From: Anaerolinea thermophila | Lineage (GTDB): Bacteria; Chloroflexota; Anaerolineae; Anaerolineales; Villigracilaceae | Direction: 5' to 3' | Length of the DNA stretch: 13,380 nucleotides | Assembly: GCA_022729775.1 (NCBI GenBank) | Contig: DZBA01000058.1 | Span: 1-13,380, forward strand | Shown: piece after piece, positions 4,704 to 12,605 of the stretch | Layout: each line of letters begins with the position of its first letter | How positions within the stretch are numbered: the first letter of the stretch is position 1 | Translations under genes and position numbers: made by a program | The notes under the pieces: generated by a model | Told to the model about the DNA's origin: nothing | The model's database searches: none | The model's input: the letters and a program-made list of their open reading frames with translations, nothing else

Positions 4704-5756
4704 ATGTTAATTTATGATTTAGACCTCCCCACCTTGGGCAACCTCCTAAAGCAATGGAACGAGCCCGCCTACCGCGCCAAGCAAATCTGGCAGGGACTAT
4801 ACCAACATTTCTACAACTCTGCCGACCAGTTTACCAACCTGCCATCCTCCCTGCGCGCCAAACTTTCCACGAACCTCGATTTCACCGGCATGACTCCCTC
4901 GCTCGTGCAGGATTCGAGCGACAAGCAAACGCGCAAGACCTTGTTCAAACTACCCGACGAGAATCTAATCGAAGCGGTGTTGATGCGCTACGACCCCGAT
5001 TCCGGTTCCGCGCGCGGACGGCGGACGCTGTGCATCTCCACGCAGGCGGGCTGCGCGATGGGCTGCACCTTCTGCGCCACCGGTCAAATGGGATTCAAAC
5101 GCCACCTCACCAGCGGGGAAATCGTCGCGCAGGTCATGTATTACGCCAACCTCTTGCATCAGGAAAATCTTCCCGTCACGAATATCGTTTTGATGGGCAT
5201 GGGCGAGCCTTTCCACAATTACGAAAATACCATGGCAGCCATTGACCGGCTCAACGACGCGGATGGGTACAACTTCGGCGCGCGCCGCTTTACCATATCC
5301 ACCGTTGGAATCGTCCCCGCGATTAAACGCTTCGCGGACGAAAAACGGCAGGTCAACCTTGCCATTTCCCTACACGCAGTAGATGACGAAGCCCGCGTCG
5401 AGATGATGCCCATCAACAAACGCTACAAAATCGCGGAAGTCCTCGAAGCCTGCGAATATTACGTCGCCAAGACCAGCCGCCGCGTGACCTTTGAATGGGC
5501 GCTGATTCACGGGGTCAACGACATGCCGGAAGTCGCAAAGAAACTTGCCGCGCTGTTACGCGGTTTGATGTGTCACGTCAACGCGATACCGCTCAACCCA
5601 ACAAAGGGATTTGAAGGCAAAGGCGCAGACCGTGAGCGCGCGGGCATCTTCAAAGAGACTCTCGAAGCCGGCGGAATCCCCTGCACGATTCGAATGCGGC
5701 GCGGAATTGACATCCAAGCCGGCTGCGGACAGCTGGCAGGAGAAAGCCTGAAATAA
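4704..5756 (+). CDS. rlmN: 23S rRNA (adenine-2503-C2)-methyltransferase, radical SAM
   Basis: A 350-residue protein of normal length for the family. It methylates C2 of A2503 in 23S rRNA (and A37 of some tRNAs), using a 4Fe-4S cluster and two SAM molecules. The radical-SAM motif CAMGCTFC gives C117, C121 and C124. The two catalytic cysteines that form and resolve the protein-RNA intermediate appear as C110 (TLCISTQAGC) and C341 (AGCGQL). The N-terminal region has the family's YRAKQIWQGLY segment (23-33), and MGMGEP is the GGE-like SAM-binding motif. The absence of the Cfr-specific pattern and the overall similarity favour RlmN. It is transcribed alone; 337 bases separate it from the next gene, and no clear terminator hairpin follows the stop. 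Confidence 0.95.
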   Translation: MLIYDLDLPTLGNLLKQWNEPAYRAKQIWQGLYQHFYNSADQFTNLPSSLRAKLSTNLDFTGMTPSLVQDSSDKQTRKTLFKLPDENLIEAVLMRYDPDSGSARGRRTLCISTQAGCAMGCTFCATGQMGFKRHLTSGEIVAQVMYYANLLHQENLPVTNIVLMGMGEPFHNYENTMAAIDRLNDADGYNFGARRFTISTVGIVPAIKRFADEKRQVNLAISLHAVDDEARVEMMPINKRYKIAEVLEACEYYVAKTSRRVTFEWALIHGVNDMPEVAKKLAALLRGLMCHVNAIPLNPTKGFEGKGADRERAGIFKETLEAGGIPCTIRMRRGIDIQAGCGQLAGESLK

Positions 5757-5767
5757 AGTTGCAGACT

Positions 5768-5807
5768 ACAGGTTGAAAGTCACAGGTTACAGGTTGCAAG
5801 TTGAAAG
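5768..5807. repeat. Degenerate tandem AGGTTGAA-like units
   Basis: The tract reads ACAGGTTGAAAGT, CACAGGTT, ACAGGTTGCAAGTTGAAAG. The unit AGGTTGMA is one base away from the complement of the AACCTTCC repeat at 6045-6076 (rotation AGGTTGGA). The two tracts therefore form weak inverted arms on either side of the inserted 151-bp element. Confidence 0.45.
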
Positions 5808-5826
5808 AGACAATTCGATTGAAATA

Positions 5827-5993
5827 TTAAAACTGGCTCATTGGGAATTGCCGTGATTAAAAACCATTTGGACACGGATGCGACGGATTACGCGGACAAA
5901 ACACGGATTTTTTGGGAAAAAATCCGCTCGATTCCGTCGAATCCGTGTAGTCCGTGTACCAAATCACGGCAAATCCCAGAGAACCTTAAAACT
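5827..5993. mobile_element. 151-bp MITE-like foldback element with 8-bp target duplication
   Basis: The element proper spans 5835-5985 and is flanked by identical 8-mers TTAAAACT (5827-5834 and 5986-5993). Its inverted ends, about 24 bp (GGCTCATTGGGAATTGCC.. and the complement of the right end, GGTTCTCTGGGATTTGCC..), continue into GTGATT on both sides. The interior folds back: CGGATTTTTT-GGG-AAAAAATCCG lies at the centre (about 5905-5927), with outer arms of 9-base CGGAT-type units. There is no transposase, so it would be moved in trans. An 8-bp duplication with GG ends suits ISL3- or IS1595-type transposases (inference). A 96% identical inverted copy lies at the right window edge. Confidence 0.85.
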
Positions 5994-5996
5994 CTC

Positions 5997-6026
5997 TTGC
6001 AAAAATCCGTAAAAATCAAGTATAGT
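5997..6026 (+). promoter_or_regulatory. Candidate promoter of the Agl23/NHL-ftsK unit
   Basis: TTGCAA (5997-6002) and TATAGT (6021-6026) are separated by 18 bp, a reasonable vegetative -35/-10 pair. It starts 4 bases after the target duplication of the 151-bp element. Transcription from it would place the AACCTTCC tandem repeat in the 5' leader. Confidence 0.5.
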
Positions 6027-6044
6027 CAGGCGAATTTAATCTTA

Positions 6045-6076
6045 AACCTTCCAACCTTCCAACCTTCTAACCTTCC
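6045..6076. repeat. Tandem 8-bp repeat (AACCTTCC x4) in the Agl23/NHL leader
   Basis: Four head-to-tail copies of AACCTTCC, the third ending in T, are followed by a C-rich tract up to the ATG at 6094. No ribosome-binding site is visible between the repeat and the start; the tract is pyrimidine-rich where a purine-rich site would be expected. The copy number could vary by slippage. Confidence 0.8.
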
Positions 6077-6093
6077 ACCCCCACCCACCAACA

Positions 6094-9000
6094 ATGAAAA
6101 ATAACTGGCTCGAAAGCCCCCTTCACCCCGCACTACCCAAATTCACAAAAGAACTCGCCCTCTTCATCATCGTCATTTCACTTGCGATTTTTACGCGCTT
6201 TTACCAACTCGAACCGCGCGCGATGAGTCACGATGAAAGCCTGCACACCTATTTCTCGTGGCTGCTCTATCGCGGACAAGGCTACCAGCACTCGCCGATG
6301 ATGCACGGACCGTTTCAATTCCACATCGTCGCGCTGACTTACTTCCTGTTCGGTGCGACAGATTTCACCTCACGCATCCCTGCTGTGATGTTCAGCATCG
6401 CCACCGTGTGGATGGTCTGGTACTGGCGCAGGTATCTCGGCAAATGGGGCGCGCTCATCGCGGGATTTCTTCTCGTCATTTCGCCGTACATGCTTTTCTA
6501 CGGGCGTTACGTGCGCAACGAATCTTTTGTCGGGCTTTCGGGCATCGTCATGCTTTATGCCATGCTCCGTCACCTTGAAGCCGGCGGCAAAAAATACCTG
6601 CTCATCCTCGCCGCTGCGCTCGCGCTGCACTTCACATCGAAGGAAACGTCTTTCATTTATGTAGCCGAAGCGTTGATTTTCCTCGCGGTATATTTTGTGG
6701 CGCAGGTCACGCGCCGCCCCTGGCAAAATGCCGAGAACGATTACCGCGCGTTTATCATCTCGTTGGGAATTGCGATTCTGCTTGCCGCATCCGCTGTGAC
6801 GTATGGGATGTACACGCACGAATCCGCCGCGCCCGCCGCCATGCAGACCGCTGTGCCGGTTGACCCCAACGCGCCCGCCGCGCATTCCGCAGCAGCATCG
6901 AGCCTGCCGCTTCCGTTGATGATTCTTGCGCTGATCGCCATCCTCGCGCTGGTCGCCGCCGCATACTTTTTGATTCGCGGCTACACATGGGAACGCATCC
7001 GCAATGAGCGCTCGTTTGAATTACTCATGGTCAACGGGACGATTGTGCTGCCCATGCTTGCGCCCTTCCCCATCAAATTCTTCGAGAAGTGGTTGAAGGT
7101 TGCCATTCCCACCACCGCGCCGGAAGTGCAGGCATTGAGCGCGGACATGCGCGGGATTCTCGTTATTGCGGGATTTTTGATTTTCATGTTCGCCCTGTCT
7201 GCCATTGCCGGGTTGCTGTGGAACAAGGAAAAATTTTGGCAGACCGCGCTTGTCTTCTGGATTCCGTTTACGGTTTTATACACGACCGTCTTCACCAACA
7301 GCGACGGATTTTTTACCGGCACAATCGGCTCGCTCGGTTATTGGATTGTTCAACAAGACGTGGAACGCGGAAGCCAGCCCTGGTATTACTACATCCTCGT
7401 TCAAATTCCCATTTATGAATTTTTACCCGCGCTGGGATTCCTGCTCGCGCTGTTCATCGGGCTGCGAAGAAAATCCGCGCCGCAGATTCAGCCCGCGCAA
7501 GACGAATCCGCGCATGAAGAAGAAGTCCTGCAAATCATCGAAGCGGAAGACGCAAATCCCGAAGAAAAGAATTTCGCCAACACCTTCAGCCTCTTGGTAT
7601 GGTGGAGCGTTATCAGCGCCATTGCGTTTTCGGTTGCGGGCGAAAGAATGCCCTGGCTGACCTATCACATCGCCCTGCCGATGATTTTGATCACGGGCTG
7701 GGCATTGGGATATTTAATTGACACCACCGATTGGGAGCGATTGAAAGAACAACGCATTCCATTAACGCTTGCGGCGTTTGCCATTTTTCTTGTCAGCGTA
7801 ACAGGCATGGCGCTCGCGCTCGGCGGGACAACGCCCCCATTTCAGGGCAAGGAACTCGCGCAGCTGCAAGCCACCAGCGCGTTTCTGCTGCCGACTGTCA
7901 TCGCCATCTTAAGCGCGGTGGGACTCACCTACCTTTTGCGCGAATGGACGTTCAAAGATATACGGCATGTCTTTGCCTTGATTCTTTTTGCGCTTTTGGC
8001 AGTGTTGACCATGCGCGCATCGTTCCGCGCTTCGTATATCACATACGACCAAGCCACCGAATTTATGGTGTACGCGCACGGCGCAAGCGGAATTAAAGAA
8101 GTGATGGCGCAAGCGAAGGAAATTTCACAGCGCACCACCGGCGGAATGGGCGTTGCCATTGCCTATGACGCCAGCGCGCCGGACACCGGCGTTTCATGGC
8201 CCTTTGTCTGGTATCTGCGCGATTACACCAACCAACGTTCCTTTGACCAGCCCACGCGCTCGCTGCGCGATTCGGCGGTCATCGTTGTGGACGAGAAGAA
8301 CTTCGACAAAATCGAGGCGGCAATTGGTCCCGGATATTACCGCATGGATTACATCCGCATGTGGTGGCCCATGCAGGATTATTTCGGGCTTGTGTATGAC
8401 CGCGACCCGGCAACGCCCTTCCCTGAAAATTATGCGTGCAGCGGAATTTTCAGCGTTTTCAAATTAGACAAATCGAAGGATTATTCACGCTTCTGCGAAG
8501 GCTTCACCGATCCACGGGTGCGCGCGGGAGTCTTCAAAATTTGGTGGGATCGCGATTACAGCAAATACGCGGAAGCCAAATCGCGCCCCGATTTGACTCT
8601 CACCACCTGGAGTCCAGCGGACAAAATGCGCCTGTATATCCGTCAGGATGTTGCGGGTCAAATGTGGAATTATGGCGTCGCGCCGACCACCCTCGCCGCG
8701 GAAAAAGACCCGACCGAAGGCAAGTATGTTTTGCTCGCCGCCGACCTGACGCTCGACGCCGCCAAAGGCTTGAACTTAAACGCGCCGCGCTCGCTCGCCT
8801 TTGCCAAAGATGGAACGCTCTACATCGCGGACTCGCGGAATCATCGCGTCATCCATGCCGATACAACCGGCAAAGTTTTACATCAATGGGGAACCTTTGC
8901 CGATGGCGTTAGCGTTCCCCTGGGCAACAGCACGCTCAATGAACCCTGGGGCATCGCGGTTTCGGATGATGGCTTTGTATATGTGACAGACACATGGAAT

Positions 9001-9621
9001 CATCGCATCGAAAAATTCGATAAAGCGGGCAAGTTCATCAAAGCATGGGGTATCTTTGGACAGGGAGAAACGCCCGAAGCGCTTTACGGTCCGCGCGGGC
9101 TGGCAGTGGATTCCAAAGGGCGCGTGTATCTCACCGATACGGGCAACAAACGCGTGGTCGTCTTCGACGCGGACGGAAATTACGTCACGCAGTTCGGCAG
9201 CGCGGGCTTCGAGCCGGGACAATTCGACGAGCCTGTCGGCATTGCCGTTGATAAAAACGGAACCGTGTATGTCGTAGACACATGGAATCAACGCGTTCAA
9301 ACTTTTGTGCCGGTGGAAAACGGCGTCAGCATGATGTTCGTCCCTGACAAACAATGGGACATTTACGGCTGGTTCGGTCAATCGCTGGAGAATAAACCCT
9401 TTATCGCAGTGAACGATGACGGGCATGTCTTCATCACCGACCCGGATGGATTCCGCGTGCAGGAGTTCGACCAAAACGGAGAAGTCATCCGCGTCTGGGG
9501 CGACTTTGGCAACGCGCCTTCCAACTTTGGGCTGCCCTCCGGCATTGCAATAGATGGCGAAGGACATGTCTGGGTCACAGACAGCGTATATAACCGCGTA
9601 ATGCGATTTACGCTTCCATAA
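6094..9621 (+). CDS. Agl23-like (TIGR03663-type) membrane glycosyltransferase fused to NHL propeller
   Basis: A 1175-residue protein. Residues 1-650 are a multi-spanning membrane region of the PMT/Agl23 glycosyltransferase type. SHDESLH (45-51) supplies the acidic pair expected in the first external loop; RNES (141-144), KET (183-185) and GERMPWL (about 516-522) are conserved-looking loop motifs. A charged linker (about 458-495) lies between helices. A soluble domain (about 655-885) follows, then six NHL-type blades starting near 895, 947, 997, 1043, 1100 and 1144, with repeated P-x-G-I-A-V and V-x-D-T-x-N-x-R-V signatures. The propeller is probably outside the membrane and may bind glycan or protein. 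Archaeal TIGR03663 proteins are described as associated with lipid-linked glycan flipping; transfer of sugars to surface polymers is inferred. ftsK follows after 14 bases. Confidence 0.8.
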   Translation: MKNNWLESPLHPALPKFTKELALFIIVISLAIFTRFYQLEPRAMSHDESLHTYFSWLLYRGQGYQHSPMMHGPFQFHIVALTYFLFGATDFTSRIPAVMFSIATVWMVWYWRRYLGKWGALIAGFLLVISPYMLFYGRYVRNESFVGLSGIVMLYAMLRHLEAGGKKYLLILAAALALHFTSKETSFIYVAEALIFLAVYFVAQVTRRPWQNAENDYRAFIISLGIAILLAASAVTYGMYTHESAAPAAMQTAVPVDPNAPAAHSAAASSLPLPLMILALIAILALVAAAYFLIRGYTWERIRNERSFELLMVNGTIVLPMLAPFPIKFFEKWLKVAIPTTAPEVQALSADMRGILVIAGFLIFMFALSAIAGLLWNKEKFWQTALVFWIPFTVLYTTVFTNSDGFFTGTIGSLGYWIVQQDVERGSQPWYYYILVQIPIYEFLPALGFLLALFIGLRRKSAPQIQPAQDESAHEEEVLQIIEAEDANPEEKNFANTFSLLVWWSVISAIAFSVAGERMPWLTYHIALPMILITGWALGYLIDTTDWERLKEQRIPLTLAAFAIFLVSVTGMALALGGTTPPFQGKELAQLQATSAFLLPTVIAILSAVGLTYLLREWTFKDIRHVFALILFALLAVLTMRASFRASYITYDQATEFMVYAHGASGIKEVMAQAKEISQRTTGGMGVAIAYDASAPDTGVSWPFVWYLRDYTNQRSFDQPTRSLRDSAVIVVDEKNFDKIEAAIGPGYYRMDYIRMWWPMQDYFGLVYDRDPATPFPENYACSGIFSVFKLDKSKDYSRFCEGFTDPRVRAGVFKIWWDRDYSKYAEAKSRPDLTLTTWSPADKMRLYIRQDVAGQMWNYGVAPTTLAAEKDPTEGKYVLLAADLTLDAAKGLNLNAPRSLAFAKDGTLYIADSRNHRVIHADTTGKVLHQWGTFADGVSVPLGNSTLNEPWGIAVSDDGFVYVTDTWNHRIEKFDKAGKFIKAWGIFGQGETPEALYGPRGLAVDSKGRVYLTDTGNKRVVVFDADGNYVTQFGSAGFEPGQFDEPVGIAVDKNGTVYVVDTWNQRVQTFVPVENGVSMMFVPDKQWDIYGWFGQSLENKPFIAVNDDGHVFITDPDGFRVQEFDQNGEVIRVWGDFGNAPSNFGLPSGIAIDGEGHVWVTDSVYNRVMRFTLP

Positions 9622-9635
9622 ATCGCAAACTTTGA

Positions 9636-11936
9636 ATGCCTCTAATCAAATTTCCCAACCCGCTTAATAAAAGTTCCAAACCTGCCGGAAAAACCCTCAC
9701 CCCAAAAAAGGGTGGGGGCGGTTCCGCGCCCAAAGGCAAGGCGCACGAACCTGCGCCCGCGCCGCCTGCCTTGCCGGCGGTGACATGGTGGAATCAGCTT
9801 TCCGCCGAACGAAAACTCGATGTCGTCGGCATCGGAATTACCTTTATCGGCATCATCATCCTTTTGGGATTAATCTCTGCCAACCGTTCCGCCTTCATCG
9901 GCGGCATCATCCTCTTCCTTTCGCAAATCTTCGGGTGGGGCGTGTACGTGCTGCCGCTGGGATTGCTCATCTTTGGCTTGTGGCTCATCTTTCGCAAAAT
10001 CGAACGCATCCCCCCGCTCTCGAGTGAGCGCATTGTCGGCAGTGTGCTTCTCTACCTTTGGCTGCTGACCGCGTTACATTTTTTAATTTCCACCTCTGCC
10101 ACCGCGGAAAGCGAAGCCCTGCAAGGTCGCGGCGGCGGCGCGCTCGGCGGACTCTTCCTGCGCTTCATCTGGTTCTGGATCGGCGAAGTTGGCACATTCA
10201 TCGCGCTGGTCGCGTGGCTCATCATCGGCGCGTCGGTCATGCTTGATAAACCCGTGCCGGAATTATTCCGCTGGACGCTGCCCTTGATTGCCCAGCTGCG
10301 CAAATGGATTTTCAAACGACGCAAAGAATCAGCGGCGGAATTCGCGCCCCAACCCTCCCCCGTTTTTGATTCTGCTTCCCAAGAGGAACTCACGCCGGTT
10401 GCCTCCGCCGCCATGCCAAAGGTGACGCGCACCGTCAGCGGTCCCACTGTCATCGAATGGAAGCTGCCCCAAGTCGCGGATATTTTAGATGAGGGCAACG
10501 CGCCCACCATCAACGAAGATTTTGTGCAGGCGCGCGCGCGTCTCATCGAAGAAACGCTCGCATCGTTTGGCGCGCCCGTGCAAGTGGTTGCCATCAGCCG
10601 CGGACCTTCCATCACGCAATTTGGGGTCGAACCGCTGTTCGTCGAAACGCGCGGCGGCGTTAAGACCAAAGTCCGCGTGAGCAAGATTGCCTCGTTATCG
10701 AACGACCTTGCGCTGGCATTAGCCGCACCGCGCATCCGCATCCAAGCCCCCGTGCCGGGACATGGCTACGTTGGCATCGAAGTCCCCAACGATGAAATGG
10801 CGGTTGTCGCCTTGCGCGACCTCCTCGAAACCGAAACATATAGAAAGAACGCGAAGCCGCTCATCTTTGGTCTGGGACGCGACGTGGCAGACAAACCCAT
10901 CCTTGCCAGCCTCGAAGGAATGCCGCACATGTTGATTGCAGGCACCACCGGCTCCGGTAAATCGGTATGCGTCAACACCATTCTCACCTGCCTGCTCTTG
11001 CAAAACACGCCCGATGACCTGCGCCTTGTCCTCGTTGACCCAAAGCGCGTGGAGTTGACCGGCTACAACGGAATCCCACATTTGCTCGGTCCCGTCGTGG
11101 TGGAAATGGACCGCGTGATTGGCGCGCTGCAATGGATGACGCGCGAAATGGACAAGCGTTATCACACCTTCGCGCAGGTTGGCTCGCGCAACATCGTGGA
11201 TTACAACACGAAGATGAAAGCCAAGGGAGAAAAGAAACTTCCCTACCTTGTGGTCATCATTGACGAACTCGCAGACTTGATGATGATTGCGCCCGAAGAA
11301 ACAGAAAAGACCATCACGCGCCTTGCGCAGCTTGCCCGCGCAACGGGGATTCATCTCATCCTTGCCACGCAGCGCCCCTCGGTGGATGTGGTGACCGGTC
11401 TCATCAAAGCGAACTTCCCCGCGCGCATTGCGTTCGCCGTCGCATCGAACACGGACAGCCGCGTCATTCTCGACCAGCCCGGCGCGGAAAAATTGCTCGG
11501 ACGCGGCGACATGTTATACCAAGCGCCCGACGCGCCCGCGCCGGTCCGCTTGCAGGGCGTCTTCGTCTCGGATCACGAGATTCACCGTCTGACCGATTTC
11601 TGGCGCGACCAAGCCGGCACATCCGTGCAAGCGCCCGCAGACGATACGCCCGCGAATGCCATTCCATCCAATGTGCCGTTAAAGCAGGCTCCATTATGGG
11701 AAGATATGACCAAAGTCGAAGGCGACCCAATTTACGATGAAGCGGTCAGCATCATCCGCAAGGAAGGCAAGGCTTCCGTCTCGATGCTGCAAAGAAGGCT
11801 GCGCATCGGATATACGCGCGCTTCTCGGCTGGTGGATAAGATGGAAGATGAAAAGATTGTCGGTCCGCCCGAAGGCGGGACGCAACTCCGTCAAGTGCTG
11901 GATTATGGAAATGAAAAGCCGCCGGAAGAAAGATAA
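9636..11936 (+). CDS. ftsK: FtsK/SpoIIIE-family DNA translocase
   Basis: A 766-residue protein of the usual FtsK/SpoIIIE length. A basic, Pro/Ala-rich N-terminus (1-50) precedes about four membrane helices (near 63-83, 88-120, 133-152 and 173-202). A short linker (about 225-270) leads to the motor. The motor has the alpha/beta translocase region (about 275-650) with Walker A GTTGSGKS (436-443), Walker B VVIIDE (539-544), and the conserved LATQRPSVDVVTGLIKANFP segment. The gamma winged helix (about 697-755, with the SVSMLQRRLRIGYTRASRL core) reads polar chromosomal sequences. It pumps chromosome termini through the closing septum using ATP. It lies 14 bases after the Agl23/NHL gene, so the two are probably one transcript, ending at the terminator just downstream. 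No ribosome-binding site is obvious. Confidence 0.95.
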   Translation: MPLIKFPNPLNKSSKPAGKTLTPKKGGGGSAPKGKAHEPAPAPPALPAVTWWNQLSAERKLDVVGIGITFIGIIILLGLISANRSAFIGGIILFLSQIFGWGVYVLPLGLLIFGLWLIFRKIERIPPLSSERIVGSVLLYLWLLTALHFLISTSATAESEALQGRGGGALGGLFLRFIWFWIGEVGTFIALVAWLIIGASVMLDKPVPELFRWTLPLIAQLRKWIFKRRKESAAEFAPQPSPVFDSASQEELTPVASAAMPKVTRTVSGPTVIEWKLPQVADILDEGNAPTINEDFVQARARLIEETLASFGAPVQVVAISRGPSITQFGVEPLFVETRGGVKTKVRVSKIASLSNDLALALAAPRIRIQAPVPGHGYVGIEVPNDEMAVVALRDLLETETYRKNAKPLIFGLGRDVADKPILASLEGMPHMLIAGTTGSGKSVCVNTILTCLLLQNTPDDLRLVLVDPKRVELTGYNGIPHLLGPVVVEMDRVIGALQWMTREMDKRYHTFAQVGSRNIVDYNTKMKAKGEKKLPYLVVIIDELADLMMIAPEETEKTITRLAQLARATGIHLILATQRPSVDVVTGLIKANFPARIAFAVASNTDSRVILDQPGAEKLLGRGDMLYQAPDAPAPVRLQGVFVSDHEIHRLTDFWRDQAGTSVQAPADDTPANAIPSNVPLKQAPLWEDMTKVEGDPIYDEAVSIIRKEGKASVSMLQRRLRIGYTRASRLVDKMEDEKIVGPPEGGTQLRQVLDYGNEKPPEER

Positions 11937-11978
11937 AAAAACATCCCAAAGGTTTATGAAGCCTTTGGGATGTTTTTA
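11935..11978. terminator. Bidirectional terminator between ftsK and the small membrane-protein gene
   Basis: A 12-bp perfect stem (ACATCCCAAAGG, 11941-11952, with 11962-11973) has a 9-base loop. It is followed by TTTTT on the plus strand and preceded by an A tract (11935-11941), which becomes a T tract on the minus strand. It can end both the ftsK transcript and the convergent minus-strand gene. Confidence 0.9.
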
Positions 11979-11997
11979 GTCAGGGAGCGCGCTTGTA

Positions 11998-12393
11998 TTA
12001 TTTCTTCACGCCTTTTACCTTCACAGAAACGCGGAACACAAGATAAGCATATCCCACTGTAAAAAGTAGAAAAGCCAAAACCAAAATCCACCCATTGGTG
12101 CGGATGACCTTGTACATGAACATCCCAAGCAAGGTGAGGATAAATCCGCCAGCCGACGCAACCATCAAGGTAATTGCCGTATTTTTCTGCGTGGCTGGGA
12201 TGTTGCTCAACAGCCAGATGAATACGGCGGTGACAGCCAACGCGCCGCCGTAGAAGCGCGTCACCACTTGAGTGGCAACGGAGGCATCGAAGAATCCAAA
12301 CATGGTGAGGAAGAAACTGGGCGCAGCCACGAACAGCACGCCCGTCACAGCGGCAACAATGGCGTTCAAGGTAAACATCAAACGATAGTTCAT
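11998..12393 (-). CDS. Small four-helix membrane protein of unknown function
   Basis: A 131-residue integral membrane protein with four predicted helices (about 5-27, 41-62, 70-93 and 99-120), short loops, and a basic C-terminus (VKVKGVKK). I do not recognise a named family with confidence; it resembles generic DUF4345-like or other small hydrophobic proteins. The ATG at 12393 is chosen because AAGGAG (12401-12406 on the minus strand) lies 7 bases upstream. A longer frame starting at TTG (12411) would place that ribosome-binding site inside the coding sequence and is less likely. A TATAAT on the minus strand at 12477-12472 may be its -10 box. Confidence 0.75.
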   Translation of the reverse strand: MNYRLMFTLNAIVAAVTGVLFVAAPSFFLTMFGFFDASVATQVVTRFYGGALAVTAVFIWLLSNIPATQKNTAITLMVASAGGFILTLLGMFMYKVIRTNGWILVLAFLLFTVGYAYLVFRVSVKVKGVKK

Positions 12394-12420
12394 TTTGCTC
12401 TCCTTATTCAAATCGAGTTA

Positions 12421-12477
12421 CCTTGTTTGAGTATTTTTCAACAAGGCGTGGACAATTGGGCAACAAACCTCATTATA
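12421..12477 (-). promoter_or_regulatory. -10 box and leader hairpin of the small membrane-protein gene
   Basis: TATAAT on the minus strand (12477-12472) lies about 78 bases before the start codon. The implied leader contains a 7-bp stem, CCTTGTT/AACAAGG (12421-12427 with 12440-12446) and a 12-base loop, ending 15 bases before the AAGGAG site. No good -35 is seen. A regulatory role for the hairpin is possible but unsupported. Confidence 0.35.
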
Positions 12478-12515
12478 TTAGACTTTATCGGTGCTAAGCC
12501 AAATACTTTTATAGG

Positions 12516-12577
12516 GACGCGGATGAGCGCGGATTTACTTCGTGACCGTCGTGTCCTTTGTGTTAAGAATTTTTTCA
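12516..12577. repeat. Decayed copy of the CACGG/CCGTG repeat family
   Basis: GGACGCGGATGAGCGCGGAT and CTTCGTGACCGTCGTGTCC resemble the 8/9-base phased arms of the elements at 762-1290 and 5835-5985, but no complementary ends are left. It lies between two minus-strand genes, in a spacer (12394-12605) that contains no other feature apart from the -10 box and hairpin. Confidence 0.4.
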
Positions 12578-12605
12578 AAGGGTAGCAACTTGGGTTATAT
12601 GACAA

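Noticed and set aside
5841..6104. An 87-codon open frame through the 151-bp element, with a nearly identical peptide encoded by the inverted copy at the right edge (13187-13369, minus strand).
   Set aside because: The similarity is explained by 96% DNA identity of a non-coding repeat. The frames diverge as soon as the element ends, there is no ribosome-binding site, and the frame is built of 9-base repeat units that read as repeated three-residue words.
8878..9567. A 229-codon minus-strand frame opposite the NHL repeats.
   Set aside because: It is a shadow of the repetitive propeller coding sequence, with no independent motif or start signal.
10052..10741. A 229-codon minus-strand frame opposite ftsK.
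   Set aside because: It is antisense to the FtsK membrane and linker region, is Ser/Thr/Ala-rich and shows no family motif.
12394..12411. TTG start six codons upstream for the small membrane protein.
   Set aside because: Using it would place the AAGGAG ribosome-binding site inside the coding region; the ATG at 12393 has ideal spacing from that site.
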